A DNA stretch of 64,000 nt from Salinibacterium xinjiangense. Its GTDB lineage: Bacteria > Actinomycetota > Actinomycetes > Actinomycetales > Microbacteriaceae. A program made the position numbers and the translations under genes. The notes under the pieces are model-generated. The model did no database searches and was not told where the DNA came from. It worked only from the letters and a program-made list of their open reading frames with translations. The stretch covers positions 248,001 through 312,000 of the forward strand of contig NZ_BMLC01000002.1 of assembly GCF_014645015.1 (NCBI RefSeq), written 5' to 3'. Below, in pieces: positions 19,127 to 26,263 of the stretch. Positions within the stretch are counted from its first letter, which is position 1, and each line of letters starts with the position of its first letter.

Positions 19127-20772
19127 CGGGTCACCTCGATAGGGACCGACCATCGCAGGCGGGTGCCGTGGTGGTCGGAGTCGATCGTGAAACTACCGCC
19201 GCGATCGAGTGCCCTGTTCTCGAGGTTCACCACCCCGCTCCTGCGGGTGGAGCCTTCGATGCCGTGGCCGTCATCCGTTATCGCCAGCGTCGCCCAGCCG
19301 TACTGCACCGTCAGGTCGATGGAGGCGTGCTGGGCCTGGGCGTGCTTGACGACGTTGGCGAGCGCCTCGCGAGTGACCGCCAGCACGTCATCGGCGAGAT
19401 CGTTGGTGATCATGAGGTCGACGGGCCCGGAGAAGCTCACGGTGGGTGTTTTTGAGAGGCTGGCCGCGAATTCATTGGCGAGATCGATGACCGCGTGGCG
19501 CACCGCCGGAGTCCCCTCGCGGGTCGACGTCGAGAGTGCGAAGATGACGGTGCGAATCTGGGAGATGCTGCCGTCGAGGTTGGTGACGGATGCGGAGATC
19601 CGTTCGGCGATATCGCCCTGGGTTTGACCCGCGATGTTCTGCAGCTCGAGCCCGGTGGCGAAGAGTTGCTGGATGACGTGGTCGTGCAGGTCTCGAGCGA
19701 TCCTTCCGCGATCCTCCAGCAGCGCAACCTTTTGGCGGGCGGCGCGGGCGGCTGAGATCTCCATGGCGACGCTCGCCTGCCCGGCGAAGTTGGCGGCCAT
19801 CTCCAGGTCACCCCGCGCGAATCTGGGACGACCGGCGAGCCGGGCGACGAGCAGCACTCCCCGGCCCGGTGCGGCGAGCGGCACAGCCATGACGGCGCCC
19901 AGCTGCTGGCGGTTGCCGGGCAACGACCGCAATCCGGCTCCGTCATCGACCTGACGCGGTTGCCCGGCCTCGATGACGCTTCCGATGATCGAGCCGCCGG
20001 CATCCATGGTTATTCCCTCGATGCGCTCCTCGTCGATGCCCCGGGCCGTCGTCACGATCATCTGGCCCGGATCGTTCGTGGGCTGCAGCACCCAGACGAC
20101 GTCGGCATCGGCGAGAGTGAGCATCCGCGCCGTCAGGATGTTCAGGCTGTTGCCCTCGTCGGTCGACACGAGCGCTGCGGTGATCTCGGCGGATGCCGCG
20201 GCCCACGCCTGGCGTCGGAGCGTCTCGGCGAAGAGCCGGGCGTTCTCGATGGCGATGCCGGCGGTGGCGGCAAGAGCGACGACGAGCTGCTCGTCGTCTT
20301 CGCTGAACTCCCCGGACGACTGGTTGCTCAGGTAGAGGTTTCCGTACACCTCGTCGCGAACCCGAATCGGCACGCCCAGGAAGCTCGCCATGGGCGGGTG
20401 GTGGGCCGGGAAACCGACTGATCGTGGATCCTCGGCGAGCCTGGGCAGGCGGATGGGGTGTGGATCATCTATCAGCGCCCCCAGCAGCCCGTGCCCCTGT
20501 GGCAGATTGCCGATATGTTTCACCTGTTGCGGCGTCATCCCGACGTTGATGAATTGTTCGAGCCCGCCGTCTGGTGACAGCACGCCCAGGGCGCCGTACT
20601 GCGCACCCACGAGGTTGACGGCAACACCCACGATACGTTCCAGCACCACTGGGAGGTCGAGGTGACCGATGATCGCCTCGTTCGCGCGGAGCAGCGCGCG
20701 CAGTCGCCCCTGCGTGGCCAGATCCTGAAGTCGATCCACGTCACACCCCGGCCGTGCGATGAGGAGGGTCAT
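19123..20772 (-). CDS. devS: DevS/DosT-like double-GAF histidine kinase
   Basis: 549 residues: a GAF domain (~40-180), a second GAF (~205-350), a HisKA_3 helix with ARDLHDHVIQQLFATG (His near 361) and a C-terminal ATPase (ITDDGHGIEG). GAF-1 contains SVGFPAHHPPMASFLGVP, the segment that in mycobacterial DosS/DosT carries the proximal haem histidine, so haem-based sensing of O2, NO or CO or of redox state is likely. No membrane span. The ATG at 20772 faces a DosR-like box, suggesting autoregulation. The stop overlaps devR. Confidence 0.88.
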   Translation of the reverse strand: MTLLIARPGCDVDRLQDLATQGRLRALLRANEAIIGHLDLPVVLERIVGVAVNLVGAQYGALGVLSPDGGLEQFINVGMTPQQVKHIGNLPQGHGLLGALIDDPHPIRLPRLAEDPRSVGFPAHHPPMASFLGVPIRVRDEVYGNLYLSNQSSGEFSEDDEQLVVALAATAGIAIENARLFAETLRRQAWAAASAEITAALVSTDEGNSLNILTARMLTLADADVVWVLQPTNDPGQMIVTTARGIDEERIEGITMDAGGSIIGSVIEAGQPRQVDDGAGLRSLPGNRQQLGAVMAVPLAAPGRGVLLVARLAGRPRFARGDLEMAANFAGQASVAMEISAARAARQKVALLEDRGRIARDLHDHVIQQLFATGLELQNIAGQTQGDIAERISASVTNLDGSISQIRTVIFALSTSTREGTPAVRHAVIDLANEFAASLSKTPTVSFSGPVDLMITNDLADDVLAVTREALANVVKHAQAQHASIDLTVQYGWATLAITDDGHGIEGSTRRSGVVNLENRALDRGGSFTIDSDHHGTRLRWSVPIEVTR

Positions 20773-20818
20773 CCTGTTCCAGGCCTCCGTGCCCCGAGCT
20801 TACGCGCAGGGACGGTGG

Positions 20819-20832
20819 GGGACCAATGGCCC
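20819..20832. promoter_or_regulatory. DosR-box-like site between devS and a usp gene
   Basis: GGGACCAATGGCCC matches the other sites in the block (common form GGGACCwwyGGCCC). It is 47 bases from the devS start and 54 from the divergent usp start, so one site could activate both. Confidence 0.7.
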
Positions 20833-20885
20833 TATGTCGCGATACTGCCCGGGTAGAAGCTCGATGGGAAAGGTGGCGGTAAAGG

Positions 20886-21722
20886 ATGGGCGAAACCATA
20901 GTCGTCGGAACGATAGTTGTCGGCGCCAACGACTCCGGGCCCAGTCGCGCCGCAATCGACTGGGTGATCGAGCGTGCGCAGGCACTGGGGCTGTCGGTTG
21001 AACTCGTCCACGTCATCGACGAACGCTGGCTGGGGCTCGACGACGTTCGCGACGCCATGGTGCGCGACGACGCTGCGGTGGCGCTCGATGCCGAGCTCTC
21101 CCGCGTGGCTGCGGGCCCGGGTGGGCCGCCGGTGCGGGGCAGGGTGCTGACCGGACTACCACCCAGGGCACTGCTGGATGCCTCGGCCGGTGCCGACCTT
21201 TTGGTGATCGGAACCCACAAGACCGGTTTCACTTACGGCCAATCGTTCGAGTCGAGCTTCCTGGGCATCGCTATGCGGGCGCGCTGTGCCGTCGCGATCA
21301 TCCCGGAGTTCCACGCACGTTCCCGTCGTGGCGTCGTTGTAGCGGCGGAGGCGGATACGGACGGGGAGCCCCTCGAATCCGCCACTCGCGAAGCCGTGCG
21401 GCTCGGACAGGACCTGCTCATCGTCTCGGCCTGGGGCGCGGCATCGGTCGCAGGGCGGGGGGAAGACGGCAGGGCTGCGCGGCTTGAGGCCGCGACATCC
21501 ACTGCTCGAAGCATCGATTCCCGAGTGACGGTTCGACCGCGCCTCTCGACCAGCACGGTGTCTGAGGCGCTCGTTTCCGCAGCAGCCACCGCGAGCGTGC
21601 TCGTGCTGGCGAGACCGGGTGCCGACCCGGATGACCCGATCACAGCGATCAACCATGACGTTTTCGCCAACATCTCGAGCCCGGTGATAGTGCTCGGGCG
21701 CCAACCCGAGAGGCCATCATGA
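20886..21722 (+). CDS. Universal stress protein, two tandem Usp domains
   Basis: 278 residues. Domain 1 is clear (TIVVGANDSGPSRAAIDWVI ... ADLLVIGTHKTGFTYGQSF). Domain 2 is more divergent and lacks a full GxxG-9x-G ATP motif (ASVLVLARPGADPDD). Divergent from devS across a DosR-like box, and convergent with the doxX-like gene; a hairpin at 21783-21812 separates them. Confidence 0.85.
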   Translation: MGETIVVGTIVVGANDSGPSRAAIDWVIERAQALGLSVELVHVIDERWLGLDDVRDAMVRDDAAVALDAELSRVAAGPGGPPVRGRVLTGLPPRALLDASAGADLLVIGTHKTGFTYGQSFESSFLGIAMRARCAVAIIPEFHARSRRGVVVAAEADTDGEPLESATREAVRLGQDLLIVSAWGAASVAGRGEDGRAARLEAATSTARSIDSRVTVRPRLSTSTVSEALVSAAATASVLVLARPGADPDDPITAINHDVFANISSPVIVLGRQPERPS

Positions 21723-21782
21723 CCCGCAGCGCCCGCCAGGCATGACTTCGACACCGAGATCCTGATCGTCTTCGCCGACAAG

Positions 21783-21812
21783 AAGGGCAGCACCCCTGGG
21801 GATGCCGCCCTT
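21783..21812. terminator. Bidirectional terminator hairpin
   Basis: AAGGGCAGCA (21783-21792) pairs with TGCCGCCCTT (21803-21812) with one A/C mismatch, between the convergent usp and doxX-like genes. A 16-base near-repeat, ACAGCCGGAsCCTAGr, follows in tandem at 21828-21859, running into the doxX-like stop codon. Confidence 0.6.
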
Positions 21813-21854
21813 CCCGGTTCGCTTGAAACAGCCGGAGCCTAGGACAGCCGGACC

Positions 21855-22430
21855 CTAGAACAGCCAGTGCTGGTTGCGCACGAACGGGAGCCTGCGCCAC
21901 GCCGCACCGAAACCCCAGGTGTCGCCAGCCGCTGTGGCAGCAACCACGATCAACGCCAGCGCGTAGATGATGTGGTAATCGACGGCAGGATTGGTGGATG
22001 CCGTACCTGCGGTGAAAGGCCACTCGGCGAGGTACATCAGCACCATGATCACGGTGCCGGCGACCGCACTGATGCGCAGCCCGATCCCGAGCATGACTGC
22101 GAGGCCGATCCCGAGCATCCCGAGCATGAAGAGCACGTCGGTGGCGGGGCTGGCGATCCCGGCGAAGAAGGGCTGCAGCGGGCCTGTCACGGCGTCACTG
22201 CCGAGGAAGCCCTGGCTGGGCGTGCCCCCGTTGACCCAGGCTCGCTCGACGGGGGTAGAGAATCCGAGCCCGAACGTCTTGTCGAGAAAGGCCCACAGGA
22301 AGATGAATCCGATGGCCAGGCGCAGGATGGCGAGAGCGCGCTGCGCCACCGGTCGGTCGAGCGCTGCTGTGCTCGCGACGGGTGGAGCGGCAGCAGTGAC
22401 GCGTGCCGCGGGGGAGGCGATGGTGGTCAT
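21855..22430 (-). CDS. DoxX-like membrane protein
   Basis: 191 residues with an Ala-rich N-terminus and four hydrophobic spans: LAILRLAIGFIFLWAFLDK, VLFMLGMLGIGLAVMLGIG, VAGTVIMVLMYLAEW and IIYALALIVVAATAAG. The pattern matches the DoxX / thiosulfate:quinone oxidoreductase small-subunit superfamily, which includes membrane redox partners. It diverges from the usp-sdr-ATPase operon over two DosR-like boxes. A role in electron transfer or oxidative defence is inferred. Confidence 0.78.
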   Translation of the reverse strand: MTTIASPAARVTAAAPPVASTAALDRPVAQRALAILRLAIGFIFLWAFLDKTFGLGFSTPVERAWVNGGTPSQGFLGSDAVTGPLQPFFAGIASPATDVLFMLGMLGIGLAVMLGIGLRISAVAGTVIMVLMYLAEWPFTAGTASTNPAVDYHIIYALALIVVAATAAGDTWGFGAAWRRLPFVRNQHWLF

Positions 22431-22512
22431 GACGTTCCAATCGTTGGGGCCGATCGCGTTCGACGACCGGCGGTGATGGGCTCACTGTGACGTGCGGCCA
22501 CTCTCGCGGTTA

Positions 22513-22526
22513 GTGCCGAAGGTCCT
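22513..22526 (-). promoter_or_regulatory. Second-rank DosR-box-like site, doxX side
   Basis: On the minus strand AGGACCTTCGGCAC matches the strong site at 22558 in 11 of 14 positions. It lies 83-96 bases upstream of the doxX-like start. Paired primary and secondary DosR sites are common at strongly induced mycobacterial promoters. Confidence 0.5.
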
Positions 22527-22557
22527 GTGGGTTTCTCATGTTGGGCGGCAGCCAGCC

Positions 22558-22571
22558 GGGACTTTCGGCCC
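22558..22571 (+). promoter_or_regulatory. Strong DosR-box-like site upstream of usp-sdr-ATPase
   Basis: GGGACTTTCGGCCC is the best match in the window to the mycobacterial DosR core. It starts 69 bases before the ATG of the usp gene at 22627 and lies between it and the divergent doxX-like gene. Confidence 0.75.
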
Positions 22572-22626
22572 TGTCAGCGTGCGCGGGTGAACGTCACCAT
22601 GGGTAATGGATGAGAGGAAGCGACTC

Positions 22627-23493
22627 ATGATCGAGAAGGTAACCGTCGCTGTGGACGGCGAAGCGGCGAGTGATGCGGCGGTCGCGTGGCTGATCGACCG
22701 CGCGAAGCATGTGGACCTGTCCGTGGAGCTCACCGCCGTCATCGCCCTGAACGTGGAGCTGCCACAGGGCCGGGCTGCCGGGTCCCGCACCCCGTACGAG
22801 CACGCGCTGGGAACGGCAAGGGCCGAGATCAGCAGCGCTCATCCCCGGCTGCACGTGATGACGAACCTCCGCCATGGGATCGTTCACGATGAGATCGTGG
22901 CCGCGTCCCGCCGTTCCGACCTGCTCGTGATCGGCTCGAACAGGCCGTCGGCGCTCGCCGGCATGATCAACGGGACGCTTCCCCTCAGGGTCGCAGGATG
23001 GGCCGGATGCACCACCATCGTCGTCCCCGCGGGATGGACGGCATCCACCGGTCGCGTCGTCGTGGGCTGGACCGATGACGGTACGAGCGACCGGGCCCTG
23101 CAATTCGCGGCACGAGAGGCGGTCAGGCGACAGGTGGAACTGACAGTCGTACATGCCTGGAGCGCGCCACCGTCGGGATCCATGGTCCCGTCGACACCGG
23201 CGTCGATCGTGCAGGAGATCGTCACGACCAATCGCGAACTCGTGGCTGACGCCGCTCAGCGGATCTCCCGGGAGTTTCCTGAACTGGAGGTTTCGCACTC
23301 GTTGCATTCCGGTTCGGCCTCTGTCGCCATCATCAGGGCCGCAGCCGGAGCCTCACTCGTGGTGATCGGTTCGCGGGGTCGCGGAGCCATCGCGAGTCTC
23401 ATTCTCGGCTCGGTCAGCCATGACGTGCTGATGAACATGCCTGCTGTCGTCGCGGTGATCCCGCGGGAGGAATCACCTCATGGAGCTCGCTGA
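22627..23493 (+). CDS. Universal stress protein, two tandem Usp domains
   Basis: 288 residues from the ATG at 22627, chosen over 22606 because AGAGGAAG lies before it and the protein then begins MIEKVTVAVDG, like its paralog at 14676. Both domains keep ATP-type motifs (LLVIGSNRPSALAGMINGT and VVIGSRGRGAIASLILGSVS). The N-terminus and second domain are very similar to the 14676 protein, so the two probably arose by duplication. The end overlaps the next gene by 14 bases. Confidence 0.9.
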   Translation: MIEKVTVAVDGEAASDAAVAWLIDRAKHVDLSVELTAVIALNVELPQGRAAGSRTPYEHALGTARAEISSAHPRLHVMTNLRHGIVHDEIVAASRRSDLLVIGSNRPSALAGMINGTLPLRVAGWAGCTTIVVPAGWTASTGRVVVGWTDDGTSDRALQFAAREAVRRQVELTVVHAWSAPPSGSMVPSTPASIVQEIVTTNRELVADAAQRISREFPELEVSHSLHSGSASVAIIRAAAGASLVVIGSRGRGAIASLILGSVSHDVLMNMPAVVAVIPREESPHGAR

Positions 23494-24280
23494 TCGAGTT
23501 TTCGTGGTGACGGGTGCCGGCGATGGCATCGGTCGTGAAGTCGTCCTAGGGCTTCTCGACCGGGGAGCGCGGGTGGCGGCCGTCGATAGCAGCGGGGCCG
23601 GCCTTTCGGTGACCGGAATTCTTGCCGGGCCGGCATCCGGGCTCAGCGTCCACCGTCTCGATGTCAGCGATCGCGCGGCCGTGCTGGCCCTGCCGGAGGC
23701 CGTCATCCGGGCTCATGGGCAGGTGGATGGCCTGCTCAACGTCGCCGGCATCATCCAGCCCTTCGTGCAGATCGACAAGCTCGACTTTGCTGACATCGAG
23801 CACGTGATGAACGTCAATTTCTGGGGGGTGGTGAACACCACGAAGGCCTTCCTGCCGCACCTTCTCGCGCGGCCTGCGGCGAGCATCCTGAACGTGTCGA
23901 GCATGGCTGGATTCCTGCCGGTTCCCGGCCAGGGAGCGTATGGCGCGAGCAAGGCCGCGGTGAAGCTGTTCACTGAGGCGCTCTATGCCGAGACTCTTGG
24001 GACCACTCTTTCGGTGACCGTAGTGTTTCCTGGAGCCGTGGGCACAGGCATCGCCGTGAACTCCGGGGTGGACGTTCCACAGCTGAAGGACCCTTCGGCC
24101 AGGCTGCCGAAGATGACAAGCCCTGCCGAGGCCGGTCGCCAGGTGATCGGGGCGCTGCGGAACGGCAAATACCGGGTTCGCATCGGCAGCGACGTGACGT
24201 TCATGGATCGGTTTTCGCGGCTCGCGCCCCAGCGCGCTACCGCATTCCTCGCTAAAAACATGAAGTCGCTGCTCGGGTGA
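23480..24280 (+). CDS. Short-chain dehydrogenase/reductase
   Basis: 266 residues with the classical SDR layout: TGAGDGIGREV cofactor glycines near residue 11, NVAGI, the catalytic Ser in LNVSSMAG and the YGASKAAVK Tyr-x3-Lys pair. The first strand (VFVVTGAG) is followed by an acidic residue (AAVDSS), which favours NAD over NADP. Substrate unknown. GGAGG precedes the ATG inside the end of the usp gene; the stop overlaps the ATPase start. Confidence 0.88.
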   Translation: MELADRVFVVTGAGDGIGREVVLGLLDRGARVAAVDSSGAGLSVTGILAGPASGLSVHRLDVSDRAAVLALPEAVIRAHGQVDGLLNVAGIIQPFVQIDKLDFADIEHVMNVNFWGVVNTTKAFLPHLLARPAASILNVSSMAGFLPVPGQGAYGASKAAVKLFTEALYAETLGTTLSVTVVFPGAVGTGIAVNSGVDVPQLKDPSARLPKMTSPAEAGRQVIGALRNGKYRVRIGSDVTFMDRFSRLAPQRATAFLAKNMKSLLG

Positions 24281-26133
24281 TGCTGCGCTACAGGTTCATC
24301 TCGGCGACCCTGCTCGTCGCCGCGGTGGCTGGGATCCTGCTCCTGACGCCGTGGGCGGGCGTCGCGCAATGGGTGGCGAGCGGCTATGCGATCCTGATCG
24401 CAGTTCGCAGCGGCTGGTCGATGGTGACGTCGCTGCGAACCGGCACCTGGGGTATCGACATCCTCGCGGTCGCCGCGATCGTCTCGACGGTGGCGATCGG
24501 CGACTATTGGGCATCACTCGTCGTGGTACTCATGCTGATGAGCGGTGAAGCACTGGAAGACTTCGCCGCCCACCGGGCACGCAGTGAACTGACGGCGCTC
24601 ATGAGCCGGGCGCCGAGGATCGCGCATCGGGAATCCGGCGATGCGGTCGATGACGTTCCTGTGGATGTCGTGGTGGCGGGGGACGTTCTCGAGGTGAAGC
24701 CTGGGGAGGCGGTGCCGGTCGACTCCACGCTGCTCTCCGACGGCGCGTACGTCGACCAGTCATCGATCAATGGCGAGAGCCTGCCCGTCTGGACGGGAGC
24801 CGGCGCACAACTGCTGAGTGGCGCCATCAACACCGATGACGTCATCAGGATCCGCGCGACGACGACGGCGCAGCTCAGCCAGTACCAGACCATCGTCGAC
24901 CTCGTGCGTGGTGCTGCCGACAGCAGGGCACCCTTTGTGCGGCTCGCAGACCGGGTGGCGATCCCATTCACCATCGGCGCCTTCACCCTCGGAATCGTCG
25001 CCTGGATCATCTCGGGCGACCCGGTGCGGCTGGCCGAGGTGCTCGTGGTCGCAACCCCCTGTCCGCTGCTGATCGCCACCCCGGTCGCGTTCATCGCGGG
25101 AATGAGCCGTGCCGCTGCGCGTGGCGTCATCGTGAAGGGAGGCGGCGCCCTGGAACAGTTGTCACGGGTTCGCACGGCTGCGTTCGACAAGACCGGCACC
25201 ATCACCCAGGGCATTCCTCGTGTCGACCGGATCGATTCCCTCGGGGGCGACGACGCGCAGGTGCTCGCACTGGCGGCAGCCCTCGAGACACACTCGGCAC
25301 ACGTGCTCGCGCAGGCGATAGTGGATGGCGCGGACGGTCGCAGCCTCGACCTGCCAGCCGCGACGGAGGTCACGGAGGTGGTTGCCATGGGCCTGCGCGG
25401 GCTCGTGGACGGCACCGAGGTGGCCGTCGGGAAGCTGGCTTTCGTCGCACTCGACGCGCCGCAGCCCTGGGGGGCGCTCGCGGCCGGAGAGACGGCCGTC
25501 TACGTATCGCGAGACAACGCGCTGGTCGGCCGTGTGGTGCTCACCGACCAGGTGCGACCAGAGGCGGCTGAGGCGATGGCGCGGCTGCACCACCTGGGAG
25601 TGGTGCGCACCCTCATGCTCAGCGGCGATGCGCAGGACACCGCGGGCAAGGTCGCGAAGGGCGTCGGGATCGACGACGTGCGCGGCGGGCTCATGCCGAT
25701 CGACAAGGTCGAAGCCATGCGTTCCATACAACCCCGTCCGGCGATGATGGTCGGAGACGGGGTCAATGATGCACCCGTGTTGGCGGTCGCCGACGTGGGG
25801 GTGGCCATGGGTGCTCGCGGGGCAACAGCCGCTAGCGAATCCGCCGATGTCGTGGTGCTCATCGACGACCTCGGCCGGGTGCCCGAGGTCGTGTCGATCG
25901 CCCAGAGAACCGTCAGGATCGCCTACCAGAGCATCGGATTCGGTATCAGTCTCAGCGTCGTGCTCATGCTGGTCGCCTCCGTGGGCGTGCTTCCGGCCAT
26001 CATCGGCGCTGCGTTACAGGAGGTGGTCGATGTGGTGACGATCCTGAACAGCCTTCGAGCCGGAAGACATCAGGCGGTGGGTTCTCGTGACGGGACGTTT
26101 GCCCCTGCTTCGCGTGTCAGCCCCGGTGGATGA
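24280..26133 (+). CDS. P1B-type metal-transporting ATPase without N-terminal metal domain
   Basis: 617 residues from the ATG overlapping the SDR stop (an in-frame GTG lies three bases earlier). Seen: four N-terminal spans, the actuator motif NGESLP, the membrane motif TPCPLLIATP, DKTGTIT, a histidine in the HP-like position (THSAHVL), MVGDGVNDAPVLAVADVGVAMG and a C-terminal LQEVVDVVTILNSL. The membrane motif is TPCP, not CPC or SPC, so the subclass and metal (Cu, Zn, Co/Fe or other) cannot be assigned. There is no N-terminal CxxC domain. Placement in a DosR-like operon suggests metal export or supply during low oxygen. Confidence 0.87.
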   Translation: MLRYRFISATLLVAAVAGILLLTPWAGVAQWVASGYAILIAVRSGWSMVTSLRTGTWGIDILAVAAIVSTVAIGDYWASLVVVLMLMSGEALEDFAAHRARSELTALMSRAPRIAHRESGDAVDDVPVDVVVAGDVLEVKPGEAVPVDSTLLSDGAYVDQSSINGESLPVWTGAGAQLLSGAINTDDVIRIRATTTAQLSQYQTIVDLVRGAADSRAPFVRLADRVAIPFTIGAFTLGIVAWIISGDPVRLAEVLVVATPCPLLIATPVAFIAGMSRAAARGVIVKGGGALEQLSRVRTAAFDKTGTITQGIPRVDRIDSLGGDDAQVLALAAALETHSAHVLAQAIVDGADGRSLDLPAATEVTEVVAMGLRGLVDGTEVAVGKLAFVALDAPQPWGALAAGETAVYVSRDNALVGRVVLTDQVRPEAAEAMARLHHLGVVRTLMLSGDAQDTAGKVAKGVGIDDVRGGLMPIDKVEAMRSIQPRPAMMVGDGVNDAPVLAVADVGVAMGARGATAASESADVVVLIDDLGRVPEVVSIAQRTVRIAYQSIGFGISLSVVLMLVASVGVLPAIIGAALQEVVDVVTILNSLRAGRHQAVGSRDGTFAPASRVSPGG

Positions 26134-26140
26134 TGGGGTT

Positions 26141-26263
26141 ATGGCCGGAATACACAGTGTGACAGTGCTCGGCTCCCAGATAGCGTTTCAGGTCGCGTTC
26201 AGCGGGCACAGCGTCGTGGCGAGCGAGGCTGGAACGCGTCAGTCTGCGCCGAACGCCAGATAG
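26141..26263 (+). pseudogene. N-terminal remnant of a 3-hydroxyacyl-CoA dehydrogenase
   Basis: A 40-codon frame reads MAGIHSVTVLGSQIAFQVAF and continues SGHSVVASEAG before drifting to a stop. It matches the start of actinobacterial 3-hydroxyacyl-CoA dehydrogenases (VTVLG-[GVL]GSQIAFQ..), but a few residues of the Rossmann glycine loop are missing and nothing follows. The 3' end overlaps the convergent DUF4132 gene. I read it as a decayed fragment; chance similarity is possible because it is short. Confidence 0.5.
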
